Virus record (IMG/VR): IMGVR_UViG_3300044798_000676
Location: 1 to 44,711 of that record
DNA length: 44,711 nt
DNA from: a virus
Strand: one strand, 5' to 3'
In this document: positions 29,040 through 36,331 of the stretch, one piece after another
How the letters are laid out: every line of letters begins with the position of its first letter
Position numbering within the stretch: position 1 is the stretch's first letter
The notes under the pieces: generated by a model
The model's database searches: none
Told to the model about the DNA's origin: nothing
Seen by the model: the letters and a program-made list of their open reading frames with translations, nothing else
Position numbers and translations under genes: made by a program

Positions 29040-29414
29040 ATGCCCGACGTTCTGGAACCCGCTTCGGCGTGGCTCGCCGCCAAGGTCATGGCGTGGCGGA
29101 GCCGGACCGTGAGTTACTGGCGGGGCGATGATGCGGCATCGATCCTCGCCGTCCAGGGCCGGAGCGACTGGCCCGTGGTCGAGGCGAGCGGGGCCCAGAT
29201 CATGCTTCAGACCCGCGACTACCTGGTGCGGGCCGACGACCTGGAGACCATGCTGGGCGCCGGCGCCCGGCCCGAGGCGGGGGACCGCGTCGTCGAGGCC
29301 TCCGGCGAGGCGTTCGAGGTTCGCGCCCCCGGCGGTCAGCGGCCGTGGCGGTGGAGCGACGAGTACAACAAACTGTTGCGCATCCATACCACGCGGGTCG
29401 AGGCGGGTGCGTAG
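29040..29414 (+). CDS. Probable head-completion/connector protein
   Basis: 124 residues; TTGGAGG precedes ATG 29040. The first half is helical (LEPASAWLAAKVMAWRSRTV). The second half is strand-rich (IMLQTRDYLVRADDLE, GDRVVEASGEAFEVRAP, YNKLLRIHTTRVEAG). Size, strand pattern and position between decoration and tail-completion genes fit a lambda FII-like connector. No sequence motif proves it. Confidence 0.55.
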   Translation: MPDVLEPASAWLAAKVMAWRSRTVSYWRGDDAASILAVQGRSDWPVVEASGAQIMLQTRDYLVRADDLETMLGAGARPEAGDRVVEASGEAFEVRAPGGQRPWRWSDEYNKLLRIHTTRVEAGA

Positions 29415-29450
29415 CTGTCCAACAGGCGGTCCAAGAAACGGAGATCTCGC

Positions 29451-29744
29451 ATGTTTGCCGACGCCGCGACGCAGTGGGAACCCGTGCTTCAGTACGGTGC
29501 GTTTGGCCTGTGCGTTTTTCTTGGTTCGGGTTTCTTCGCGCTGACCTGCCTCCTCCTGCGTGGGCACAAGGAAGAGCGACAGGCCCTTGTCGCCACCCTC
29601 GACCGGCAGGCCGCGGTTCTGCTGACTCTTTACCAGGGCAGTCAGCGGGCGCTGGATAACAACACCGTCGCCCTGGAGCGGATGAGCGCCGCCCTCGGGG
29701 ACCGGCCGTGCCTGGCCGCTGACTCACGTGTCAAGCGGGGATGA
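29451..29744 (+). CDS. Single-span membrane protein, holin-like or scaffold-like
   Basis: 97 residues with GGAGA before ATG 29451. One membrane segment (about 15-37, YGAFGLCVFLGSGFFALTCL) is followed by a charged loop and a long helix (LVATLDRQAAVLLTLYQGSQ, ERMSAAL) likely to be a coiled coil. Small one-span proteins of this type occur in phage lysis and head-tail regions. Holin function is only a possibility: no endolysin lies next to it. Confidence 0.55.
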   Translation: MFADAATQWEPVLQYGAFGLCVFLGSGFFALTCLLLRGHKEERQALVATLDRQAAVLLTLYQGSQRALDNNTVALERMSAALGDRPCLAADSRVKRG

Positions 29745-29748
29745 ATTC

Positions 29749-30219
29749 ATGATCTCCACCCATGCCCAGATCGCCGCCGCGGTGGTGACCCTCCTCGAGG
29801 ACGGCACGTGGAGTCTGCCGTTCACCACGGAGCGGGCGGTCAAAGGCCTGGTCTATCCCGAGACGGCGAAGGATCTGCGAAGCATTGTGATGGAACGGCG
29901 GTCCAGCGGGACCTGGTCGGGCCGCCGTCAAGAGGCCGAGACGTACCTGGTGGACATCCTTTTCGCTCAGCGCCCGCTCGACGCCGACGGCGGCTCGGAA
30001 CTGACCCCGGCCCGGGCCGACGCGATCGGCGCCCTCATCGAAGAGGTGCGCCGCGCCTTTGCCCATCGCATCCTGGCGATCGCGGCGGGCCGTGCCGCTT
30101 GTGTCGCGTGGGCCGTGGACCAGGAATCGCCGTGGATCGCACAACCGATCGTCGAGGCCGGCGTGCTGGTCCAGGTCTTGACCCTGACGTTCGGGCTGAC
30201 CGTCGTTACCGCGCCTTAG
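29749..30219 (+). CDS. Tail completion/terminator-like protein
   Basis: 156 residues from ATG 29749; GTG 29728 would add seven residues and overlap the upstream gene. An alpha/beta start (HAQIAAAVVTLLEDGTW), a strand segment (AETYLVDILFAQRPLDADGG), a helix (ADAIGALIEEVRRAFA) and a final strand (VLVQVLTLTFGLTVV) give the fold order of lambda gpU-type tail terminators. Position between connector and tail-tube genes agrees. Assignment is by pattern, not by a signature. Confidence 0.55.
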   Translation: MISTHAQIAAAVVTLLEDGTWSLPFTTERAVKGLVYPETAKDLRSIVMERRSSGTWSGRRQEAETYLVDILFAQRPLDADGGSELTPARADAIGALIEEVRRAFAHRILAIAAGRAACVAWAVDQESPWIAQPIVEAGVLVQVLTLTFGLTVVTAP

Positions 30220-30228
30220 GAGCTTGCC

Positions 30229-30546
30229 ATGATCTTCAAAACGCTGTCCTTTGCGTTGTCCGACGATCCCTCCCCGCAGGAAGTGGTGGCGGCCGTCGCC
30301 GGCAAGGAACTCTGGGTCGTGTTCCTTGACCTGGAGATCGCCGAGGGCGCCACGGCCGCCCTATACTCCGCCGCCGTCGCCATCAGCCATGTGGTGGGCA
30401 AGTCGCGCGTGTGGCCGCCGTTCATGGTCGAGGGCGTGGGGGGACTCCGGCAGGGCTGGTGGTGCAAAACGGTCCGGGGCGAGGCGCTGAACATGCTCGT
30501 GGACGGCGGCGACGTGAAGGGGCTGGTGGGATACTTAGAGGTGTAG
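30229..30546 (+). CDS. Hypothetical tail-region protein
   Basis: 105 residues. The upstream stop supplies the ribosome site in the junction TTAGGAGCTTGCCATG. Sequence: VVAAVAGKELWVVFLDLEIAEG and hydrophobic helices, ending in KGLVGYLEV. No family recognised. It is placed in the tail assembly operon between the terminator-like and structural genes. Confidence 0.55.
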   Translation: MIFKTLSFALSDDPSPQEVVAAVAGKELWVVFLDLEIAEGATAALYSAAVAISHVVGKSRVWPPFMVEGVGGLRQGWWCKTVRGEALNMLVDGGDVKGLVGYLEV

Positions 30547-30549
30547 TGC

Positions 30550-31884
30550 ATGGCGACGCGAACCTATGACGCTCACGCAAGCACCGACCTGACGAATGTC
30601 GGGGCATACGCGGGAGGCGTAGTGCCGCTGGACGGCGACACCATCGACGCGACCGTGACGACGGCCCCGGCCGTGCCGATCACGGCGGCGGGTACGTACC
30701 ACGTCAAGTATTCGGCGGGTCTGGGTGCGTTCAACCCCGCCCTCTTCGTCGCGGCACCGGCGATACTGGGGACGGTCACGCTTGCTCCGTCAGGTCGGGC
30801 GACGCTTCCCGCCGCCATCACCTGTACAGGCCTGGTCTATTCGTCCGGTCTCTTGGCATGCGCCAGTCCCAGTACCACGATCACGGTCGGCGCGGGCGGC
30901 GTGGCGGCGGCCGCCCCGGAGGGATGGACCGGGGCGTTAAAGATCGCCTTCACGGTCGATGCGGGGTTCTGGTTTACGGACACAGGCGCTACTCATCTGT
31001 ATGCACCCCGCCTGATCATTCCGGCGGGCGTGACGGTGACGCAGGGCAACGCCGGTAGCATTTGCTCCGGCCTCACCATTGCAGCTACGGGCGTTTACAC
31101 CAACAGCGGTAATGACCAAAGTTTGTCCATCTATCCCGACGCCGACGATGCGGCGTTTCAGAACGCGGGCGCGATGGACTTTGCAGTCCTCATTATGGGT
31201 CTCGACCGAATGACCGGAAACTACACCCAGACGACACCGCTTGGGACGCTGACGTTTGCGGGAACCGCAGGAAGCCGCGCGGTTCGCTTCGGCCAATCGA
31301 CGACGACAGGGCACAGAACTTGGACGTTCGCCACAGATTTCAACATCGGGACTGTCCCGATCACCTCGATCCATAGCCTGGACGCAGTCGCCTGCTCGAT
31401 GGGCCTCGTGATGGCGGCTGGCGCGAACCTGACGTGCGGGACGATCACGCTGGGATACGAATCCGGCGCCCCCAACGTCCGGTGCGGTAGGCTTACGCTG
31501 AACGCCGGAACGCACACCATTGGCGCTCTGGCGGTGGACGCGAATAGCGCAGCCGGTGCGAGCCACCAGGTCAACTACGGGGGACGAGTTGAGGCCTCTG
31601 GCACCCAACTGTGGGCTTATGCGTCCGTCGACCTGGGCCACGGCGCCATCATCGCCGCCGACGACATTCTCATCGACGCCGCCGACGTCTTGGCCCTTGA
31701 CCACACCGGCGCCTGGCTCGTTTCCACGCCGACGAAAACCCTGACCATCGACAACCTGCCCGCCCTGGCGACGCCGATCGCGGCCTGGGGCGGATGCGAG
31801 GACGGCGGCAGCAACGCGGAAGGCAGCGTCGTGTTTCACGACAGCGATCCGTCGGATCTCTGCGCGTTGGGCGTAGGCGACTGA
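30550..31884 (+). CDS. Beta-rich virion protein, possible fibre or tail appendage
   Basis: 444 residues, almost entirely short strands and turns rich in Gly, Thr and Ala (VTTAPAVPITAAGTYHVKYS, LTFAGTAGSRAVRFGQSTTT, GRLTLNAGTHTIGALAVDA). This pattern suits a parallel beta-helix as in tail fibres, decoration or adhesion proteins. No enzymatic motif is seen. It sits ahead of the tail tube gene, an unusual spot for a fibre, so it might coat the head or the neck. Function inferred only from composition. Confidence 0.5.
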   Translation: MATRTYDAHASTDLTNVGAYAGGVVPLDGDTIDATVTTAPAVPITAAGTYHVKYSAGLGAFNPALFVAAPAILGTVTLAPSGRATLPAAITCTGLVYSSGLLACASPSTTITVGAGGVAAAAPEGWTGALKIAFTVDAGFWFTDTGATHLYAPRLIIPAGVTVTQGNAGSICSGLTIAATGVYTNSGNDQSLSIYPDADDAAFQNAGAMDFAVLIMGLDRMTGNYTQTTPLGTLTFAGTAGSRAVRFGQSTTTGHRTWTFATDFNIGTVPITSIHSLDAVACSMGLVMAAGANLTCGTITLGYESGAPNVRCGRLTLNAGTHTIGALAVDANSAAGASHQVNYGGRVEASGTQLWAYASVDLGHGAIIAADDILIDAADVLALDHTGAWLVSTPTKTLTIDNLPALATPIAAWGGCEDGGSNAEGSVVFHDSDPSDLCALGVGD

Positions 31885-31906
31885 CCCATAAACAAGGAGA
31901 CATACT

Positions 31907-32353
31907 GTGGCAGACCCCACTGTCCGTTACGGCTGGGAAGGCCGGTTGTACTACAACTCGGGCACTCACGACGGGCCGACGTGGGTCGAGATCACGCCCG
32001 TCGGCGAGGTCAAGTTCAACGACGATGCGGAGGACCTGGTCCTGAAGCTCCGGTCCGGCGGTCACAAGGTCCACGTCGCCGGCGCCGTCGATCTCTCCCT
32101 GTCCTTCTCCATGCTTCACGATCCCGAGAACGTGGCCTGGATCGCCCTCCAGGCCGCCAAGGCAGCCCGCTCGATCATCGAGGTCGCCATCCTGGACCGC
32201 GACAAGGACACCGCCAACCCCGTGGGCTGGCGCATGCCGGCCGTGGTGCTCAAGTTCACGCCGGACCAACCCGACAACGGGGAACAGATGGACGCGATCG
32301 AGCTCCGCGAGACCCTGGCCGAGGACCCGGCCGAGGCCTGGGGCGAGGCGTAA
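31907..32353 (+). CDS. Major tail tube-like protein
   Basis: 148 residues from GTG 31907 with AAGGAGA upstream. Strand-rich sequence: RYGWEGRLYYNSGTHDGPTW, then a helix-containing stretch (LHDPENVAWIALQAAKAARS) and AVVLKFTPDQPDNGEQMDAI. Size, fold pattern and its place just before a G/GT-type chaperone pair fit a siphovirus tail tube protein. Confidence 0.65.
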   Translation: MADPTVRYGWEGRLYYNSGTHDGPTWVEITPVGEVKFNDDAEDLVLKLRSGGHKVHVAGAVDLSLSFSMLHDPENVAWIALQAAKAARSIIEVAILDRDKDTANPVGWRMPAVVLKFTPDQPDNGEQMDAIELRETLAEDPAEAWGEA

Positions 32354-32360
32354 AACCATT

Positions 32361-32388
32361 GCGGATTTCGGATTGCGGATTTCGGATT
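32361..32388 (+). repeat. Perfect 14-bp tandem duplication
   Basis: GCGGATTTCGGATT occurs twice head to tail between the tail tube and chaperone genes, with GATT repeated inside each unit. Another short-tandem type at a gene junction. Confidence 0.75.
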
Positions 32389-32422
32389 AACAGATATACA
32401 ACCCGCAATGAAAGGAAACGGC

Positions 32423-32833
32423 ATGCACACCTTCAAGGACGGCGAGGGCCGCGACTGGTCGATCCACTTGACCGTGGGCGTGCTGGAACGGATCCGGCGT
32501 GAAGCCGGCGTCAACCTGATGGAAGTCGCCACGGGCGATCTCTGGCAGCGTCTGGTCGACGATCCGGTGCTCCTGGTGAAGGTTCTTGCCTCCGCCTGTG
32601 TCCCGGCCGAGAGCCGGGTGGCCTTCGCCGATGCGATGCGCGGCGACGCCTTCGACGGCGGCCTGGCCGCCCTGGCCCGGGACATCCTCGATTTTTTCCC
32701 CGGCCTCGGCCGCCTCAAAGCGGCCGAGAAACTGAGAGCGCTCATGCCGGCCCCGACGAGCCCTCGGATCCCTGGCGATTCGTCTGGGCCCTCGCCGGCC
32801 GGCTCGGATGCGACCCCTGCAACCGCACCCTGA
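32423..32833 (+). CDS. Tail assembly chaperone (gpG-like)
   Basis: 136 residues from ATG 32423, six bases after AAAGGAAA (ATG 32408 lies before it). The core (WSIHLTVGVLERIRREAGVN, DDPVLLVKVLASACVP, LARDILDFFPGLGRLKAAEK) is helical, and the last 35 residues are Pro/Ser/Gly-rich (SPRIPGDSSGPSPAGSDATP), as in G-only products whose tail overlaps a second frame. A T TTT TTC heptamer lies in phase at the DFF codons (32692-32698). It would chaperone the tape measure during tail assembly. Confidence 0.75.
   Translation: MHTFKDGEGRDWSIHLTVGVLERIRREAGVNLMEVATGDLWQRLVDDPVLLVKVLASACVPAESRVAFADAMRGDAFDGGLAALARDILDFFPGLGRLKAAEKLRALMPAPTSPRIPGDSSGPSPAGSDATPATAP
32692..32698 (+). other. Candidate -1 ribosomal slippery heptamer T TTT TTC
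   Basis: In the gpG-like frame the codons read GAT TTT TTC CCC, so bases 32692-32698 form X XXY YYZ with both tRNAs able to re-pair one base back. The minus-one frame is open on both sides and runs to 33090. No pseudoknot was assessed; a later slip point is possible. Confidence 0.5.
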
Positions 32834-33090
32834 GAGAGCTGGTATGGATGGACGAGGCCCGAGCCCGCGACGCGTGGAACCACACCGCGGCTCTGTGCGC
32901 CGGCATGCTCAATGGTGCTCGTCGCCGCCGCGACGGCAGGTTGTGGCAGGGGAAAGACCTCTATCCGATGTCAGAGACCCGCCGTGGCGGGAATGAGCGG
33001 GTAGGGCCCGCGGGCCAGACGCTGACGCGCGACGCGATCCGGGCCATCGCGGGAAGGATGAAACACAAGAAACACAAGTATGGACAGTGA
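32698..33090 (+). CDS. gpT-like frameshift extension of the tail chaperone
   Basis: The minus-one frame relative to gpG encodes DPWRFVWALAGRLGCDP, then NRTLRELVWMDEARARDAWN and HTAALCAGMLNG, the pattern I know from T-frame products of tail chaperones (W..LAG..G.DP..TLREL..M......W..TA). The recognisable part begins about 32767, upstream of ATG 32848, so that ATG is unlikely to be the start. Expected as a GT fusion made by -1 frameshifting. The C-terminal end is basic (MKHKKHKYGQ). Confidence 0.65.
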   Translation, partial: PRPRPPQSGRETESAHAGPDEPSDPWRFVWALAGRLGCDPCNRTLRELVWMDEARARDAWNHTAALCAGMLNGARRRRDGRLWQGKDLYPMSETRRGGNERVGPAGQTLTRDAIRAIAGRMKHKKHKYGQ

Positions 33091-33103
33091 AAGGAAACGC
33101 ACG

Positions 33104-33397
33104 ATGGGACCGAACTTCTGCCGCGACATGGCGATCTGCTTCGTCCTGGCGATCCTGGTCGGCGTCGCCGCCTTCTCGCTAACCGGTTGCCAGTGGGGCA
33201 CGATCAAGGAAACGTTTACGCAGACCCCGCAGCAATCCGCCTCGACCGGCGAGGGCAACGCGGAGTTCTGGACCTGGGACCGGGGCCAGTGGATGCGGAT
33301 GGAACCCGCCCGCGCCGCCCCCGCCTACTACTGGATGCTGAAGGATGGTCACTGGACGATCATCTTTCCGCCTCCGGAAAGGGAGACACAGCCATGA
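33104..33397 (+). CDS. Small lipoprotein 1
   Basis: 97 residues from ATG 33104 (AAAGGAAA upstream; ATG 33080 in frame is worse placed). A signal peptide (MGPNFCRDMAICFVLAILVG) ends in lipobox SLTGC with lipid-acceptor C29. The mature part has two W-rich motifs (EFWTWDRGQWMRM, YYWMLKDGHWTII). It probably sits in an envelope membrane. The stop overlaps the next start, which also encodes a lipoprotein. An outer-membrane spanin or superinfection role is possible. Confidence 0.65.
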   Translation: MGPNFCRDMAICFVLAILVGVAAFSLTGCQWGTIKETFTQTPQQSASTGEGNAEFWTWDRGQWMRMEPARAAPAYYWMLKDGHWTIIFPPPERETQP

Positions 33398-34263
33398 AGA
33401 CACTCACGTTGTTGCTGATCGTCGGTCTGCTGATCGCCGGATGCGAAGACGCGGCCGTGATGAGCCAGGCGCCGCCTGTAGTCGCTCCGCAGGCGATGCC
33501 GCCGGCGGGTCCCGTCGCTATCCCCGAGGGCTACGCCCTTGCCGTGCCCGGGTCCGAGCACCAGTTGACCGATCGGGTGCAGACCCCGGCCACCTCGAGC
33601 TATATGGGCGAGGGGGTACGCATCAACCGCGAAGTGACTCACGCCCGCATCTTCACCCCGTTCGGACCCGCTCCGGGCGAAACGCTGTCGAAGCAGCAAC
33701 CCTCCGATTTCAAACGGGCGGGATCGCCGGCGGTGGCTGTGACGCCGGCCGGGACCGTCGCCGCCCAGGGCGGGGCCTCCGAATTCAAGGGCGGCGGCGG
33801 CAATTGGTCCCTATGGGACACCATCAAGCAACGTCTACATGACTGGTCCTTCGGCATCATCGGCATCGGCCTGCTGGTCCTTGTCGGCGGTGCCGCCCTG
33901 TGGTTCCTGGTGCCGGCGGTACGCCCCGCGATCTCGTGGATCCTGCGGGCCCTCGCCTCGATCCCGCCCTTCATCGGTTCGATCATCGAGAACGCCCGCG
34001 GCAAGGCGAAGGTGGCGGAGGTTGTCAAGCCCTTGGTCGAGGTCATCGACGGCGGGCAGAAGTTTAAGACGTTGCTCAAGGAAGACGCGACGCTGGGCGC
34101 CGACGGCAAGCCGGTGCTGTCGCAGGCGGCCAAGGACCTGGTTCTCAAGATGTTCGTGGCCGGCCACGCCGAGGCCCAGGACGGTCCCACCAAGGACGTG
34201 GTGGTGGCGGTCAAGGAGGCGGGCAAGAGCGACCCGGTGCCCGCGATCCAGGCCGCCCTGTAG
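33394..34263 (+). CDS. Lipoprotein with central membrane segment
   Basis: 289 residues from ATG 33394 (ATGA overlap). Signal with lipobox LIAGC (C17). A Pro/Ala-rich extracytoplasmic part (about 20-140) leads to a hydrophobic pair of segments (about 152-190: FGIIGIGLLVLVGGAALWFL, VPAVRPAISWILRALASIPP) and a C-terminal helical domain (VVKPLVEVIDGGQKFKTLL). I know similar layouts only as uncharacterised phage proteins. A role in lysis or membrane anchoring at injection is a guess. Confidence 0.6.
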   Translation: MKTLTLLLIVGLLIAGCEDAAVMSQAPPVVAPQAMPPAGPVAIPEGYALAVPGSEHQLTDRVQTPATSSYMGEGVRINREVTHARIFTPFGPAPGETLSKQQPSDFKRAGSPAVAVTPAGTVAAQGGASEFKGGGGNWSLWDTIKQRLHDWSFGIIGIGLLVLVGGAALWFLVPAVRPAISWILRALASIPPFIGSIIENARGKAKVAEVVKPLVEVIDGGQKFKTLLKEDATLGADGKPVLSQAAKDLVLKMFVAGHAEAQDGPTKDVVVAVKEAGKSDPVPAIQAAL

Positions 34264-34272
34264 GAGCCGGCC

Positions 34273-34386
34273 ATTGGCTCCGATGAGACGACGCGAGAGG
34301 TGATGCGGGCCTTGGCCGAGGCCAACGCCTACGCCGAGGCTCAGGGCTGGGGCTATCGCGGCGACGACGAAGGGGAACCGACATGA
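34273..34386 (+). CDS. 37-residue protein with apparent ATT start
   Basis: The frame between TAG 34261 and TGA 34384 encodes GSDETTREVMRALAEANAYA and EAQGWGYRGDDEGEPT, with good codon use. The junction TAGGAGCCGGCCATT places ATT exactly where two other genes here have ATG (TAGGAGCTTGCCATG at 30229 and TAGGAGCGATCCATG at 40726). GTG 34300 and ATG 34303 are weaker alternatives lacking a ribosome site. The stop overlaps the next start. Confidence 0.5.
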   Translation: MGSDETTREVMRALAEANAYAEAQGWGYRGDDEGEPT

Positions 34387-34595
34387 AGACGCTGCGGCGG
34401 ATCCTGGGGGTGGCGGCCCTGGTTGTCCTGGTTGCCCTGTCGCTCGCCCTCGTGGCCGGCTGCTACCAGGATTCGACCTCGCGTGCCCGCGACCTCGCGG
34501 CCTCGATGAACGAATATGCGCCGGGCGAGTCATACCCCGGCAAGCCGCACTGGGAGCAGCCGGAGCGTTACCGTTCCTGCGCGCCCTCGAAGTGA
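34383..34595 (+). CDS. Small lipoprotein 3
   Basis: 70 residues in an ATGA overlap. Signal peptide MKTLRRILGVAALVVLVALS with lipobox LVAGC (C27) and a 43-residue mature part ending in ERYRSCAPSK. It is the third lipoprotein in 1.5 kb. Such short lipoproteins can be outer spanins or exclusion factors; no proof here. Confidence 0.65.
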   Translation: MKTLRRILGVAALVVLVALSLALVAGCYQDSTSRARDLAASMNEYAPGESYPGKPHWEQPERYRSCAPSK

Positions 34596-34643
34596 GGCAT
34601 AGTGAGGTTGTTCCAGGGCCGTGACGGCTCTGAAAGGAAATAG

Positions 34644-34715
34644 ATGAGCGATTACACCCCGAAGATTCTTGTGGCCGCGGCGGGGATGGATTCCGCCAAG
34701 GCGCGGAGTAACTGA
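34644..34715 (+). CDS. Micro-ORF before the repeat protein
   Basis: 23 residues (MSDYTPKILVAAAGMDSAKA and RSN) from ATG 34644, four bases after AAAGGAAA, the best ribosome site in this stretch. Its stop overlaps the next ATG (TGATG), so it may serve as a leader peptide coupling translation to the structural gene. Confidence 0.4.
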   Translation: MSDYTPKILVAAAGMDSAKARSN

Positions 34716-36319
34716 TGCCTGACCCCGGACCCAATCCGGTTGAGATTCTCGCTTCCCGCCAACTCGCGGGCGGCAAGGATGCTTTCTGGACCGACGAGTT
34801 CAAGGTTGCCGATGACGCCAAGGGCGGACTTCGGATCGCGCCCAAGATAGACGCCACCCAGAAGGCCGACGTTGCGCAGCGCATGCACATCGACTTGTAC
34901 GCATGGGATGACAAACGCGGCGATTGGATCATGGCGGGCGGCATGGGCTGGCGGGGCGGAGTGGTCGCCGGGAAGGGAGCCGAACCTCCGCCGGACCCGA
35001 CCCTGACCGTCAACGTGGGTGATCTGATCGGTCGCCGCCTGCGGCTCAGGCTGGAAACGGAAAAGATCGTCAGCCTGAGCATCCAACGCGAAGAGACACT
35101 GGGCATTAAAGTGGGTAGCGGACTCGAACACCATTCGGTTGCGTGGGTGCAGAACAAGGTTGTCGATGCGACGTTCGCCGATCACGTACATTGCCCGAGT
35201 CTGACGGTGACGGCAGGTGGCTCGCTGACCGTCGCGTACAGTCATAACCGGGGGTCGGGAACAGTCGAGGAGCCCGTCACTTCCGATGACAAAACGAACG
35301 TATGGCTTAACAACAGCAACGGCGGCAAGTGGGTGGTGCACCCGAGCATCGGAAACTTTGGCGTGGGTATTGCCGTCGCCGCTGCTGCCGCGACGGGGGC
35401 TACCGTTGTGACCGTCACGGCTAGCGTGGAGGGTTGGCTTCGTGTTGGTTTGACGGAATGGTCGGGGATGAACGCCGCGCCCGCAGACGGCACGAGTAGC
35501 GCATACGGGAATAGTGCGAACCCTGCCGCCGGGTCGATCACGCCATCGGCCAACGGGGTAGAGGTTGCCATACTGGGCACATATACCAATGAGACTTTGA
35601 CTCCGGGGACCGGCTGGACCGAGATATACGAAGCCGAGGCCCTGATGCCGTGCAGCGCCGCGTATCAACTGACAACCGGCGGAACGGCCTACAACGCGGG
35701 CTGGACCGTGGCATCCGATTGGTGGTGGGCCTGTGCGGTGGCGCTCAAGGAAGCGGCGGCGGCGGGCGGCTCGGCCTACGAGCGGATGTGCGCCGAGAGC
35801 ATGGGCTACACCGACGCCCCTGTCCGCGTCGCCAGTTTCGCCAGATCCTCGGCCGAGGCGGTCGGCATGACGGATGCGGCGGTCCGTGTCGCCGCGTTCG
35901 CCAGGGCCGCGGCGGAGAACATGGGCGTGACCGACGCCCTTGTGAAGGCCGCGGACTATGCCCGGATGTCGGCGGAAACCGTGACGCTCTCGGACGCCTT
36001 AGTCCACGTCGCGGACTATACCCGCGTCGCCGCGGAAGCGGAGGGCATGACCGACGCGGCGGGTCAAGCCGCGGCCTACGTTAGGGCCACGGCGGAGGCC
36101 CTGGGCTTCACCGACGCGGCGGATCGCATCGTTGCTTTCGTGCGGATGTTGGCGGAGTCGGAGAACATGACCGATCACGCGGACCGGATCGCTGCGTTCG
36201 TGCGGACCCTGGGCGAAGCGGAGGGCATGACCGATGCTCAAAGAGCCCAACTGAACCCGCTCGTATCGGCTCTGAACGCTGCCGTCATCTTCCTCATCCT
36301 GGAACAGAGGAACAGATAA
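34715..36319 (+). CDS. Virion protein with seven 20-residue repeats
   Basis: 534 residues from ATG 34715. The N-terminal 350 residues are beta-rich (LTVNVGDLIGRRLRLRLETE, WLRVGLTEWSGM) with Trp-rich WWWACAVALKE at the end. Residues 360-499 are seven direct repeats of about 20 residues with consensus AE..GMTDAAVRVAAFAR.., plus a partial eighth. The repeats predict an extended helical or trimeric stalk. The C-terminus is hydrophobic (LNAAVIFLILEQRNR). Likely a tail or fibre shaft protein. Repeat number may vary by recombination. Confidence 0.65.
   Translation: MPDPGPNPVEILASRQLAGGKDAFWTDEFKVADDAKGGLRIAPKIDATQKADVAQRMHIDLYAWDDKRGDWIMAGGMGWRGGVVAGKGAEPPPDPTLTVNVGDLIGRRLRLRLETEKIVSLSIQREETLGIKVGSGLEHHSVAWVQNKVVDATFADHVHCPSLTVTAGGSLTVAYSHNRGSGTVEEPVTSDDKTNVWLNNSNGGKWVVHPSIGNFGVGIAVAAAAATGATVVTVTASVEGWLRVGLTEWSGMNAAPADGTSSAYGNSANPAAGSITPSANGVEVAILGTYTNETLTPGTGWTEIYEAEALMPCSAAYQLTTGGTAYNAGWTVASDWWWACAVALKEAAAAGGSAYERMCAESMGYTDAPVRVASFARSSAEAVGMTDAAVRVAAFARAAAENMGVTDALVKAADYARMSAETVTLSDALVHVADYTRVAAEAEGMTDAAGQAAAYVRATAEALGFTDAADRIVAFVRMLAESENMTDHADRIAAFVRTLGEAEGMTDAQRAQLNPLVSALNAAVIFLILEQRNR
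35792..36211 (+). repeat. Seven tandem 60-bp coding repeats
   Basis: Units begin every 60 bases from 35792 (GCCGAGAGC, GCCGAGGCG and so on), each encoding a 20-residue block with a TDA or SDA core, and a partial eighth ends near 36240. Units have diverged at the DNA level, so amplification is not very recent. Confidence 0.85.
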
Positions 36320-36331
36320 AAGGAGAAGTTC

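Noticed and set aside
35792-36240. Regular 60-bp repeats considered as a CRISPR array
   Set aside because: Units are adjacent without spacers and encode in-frame protein repeats.
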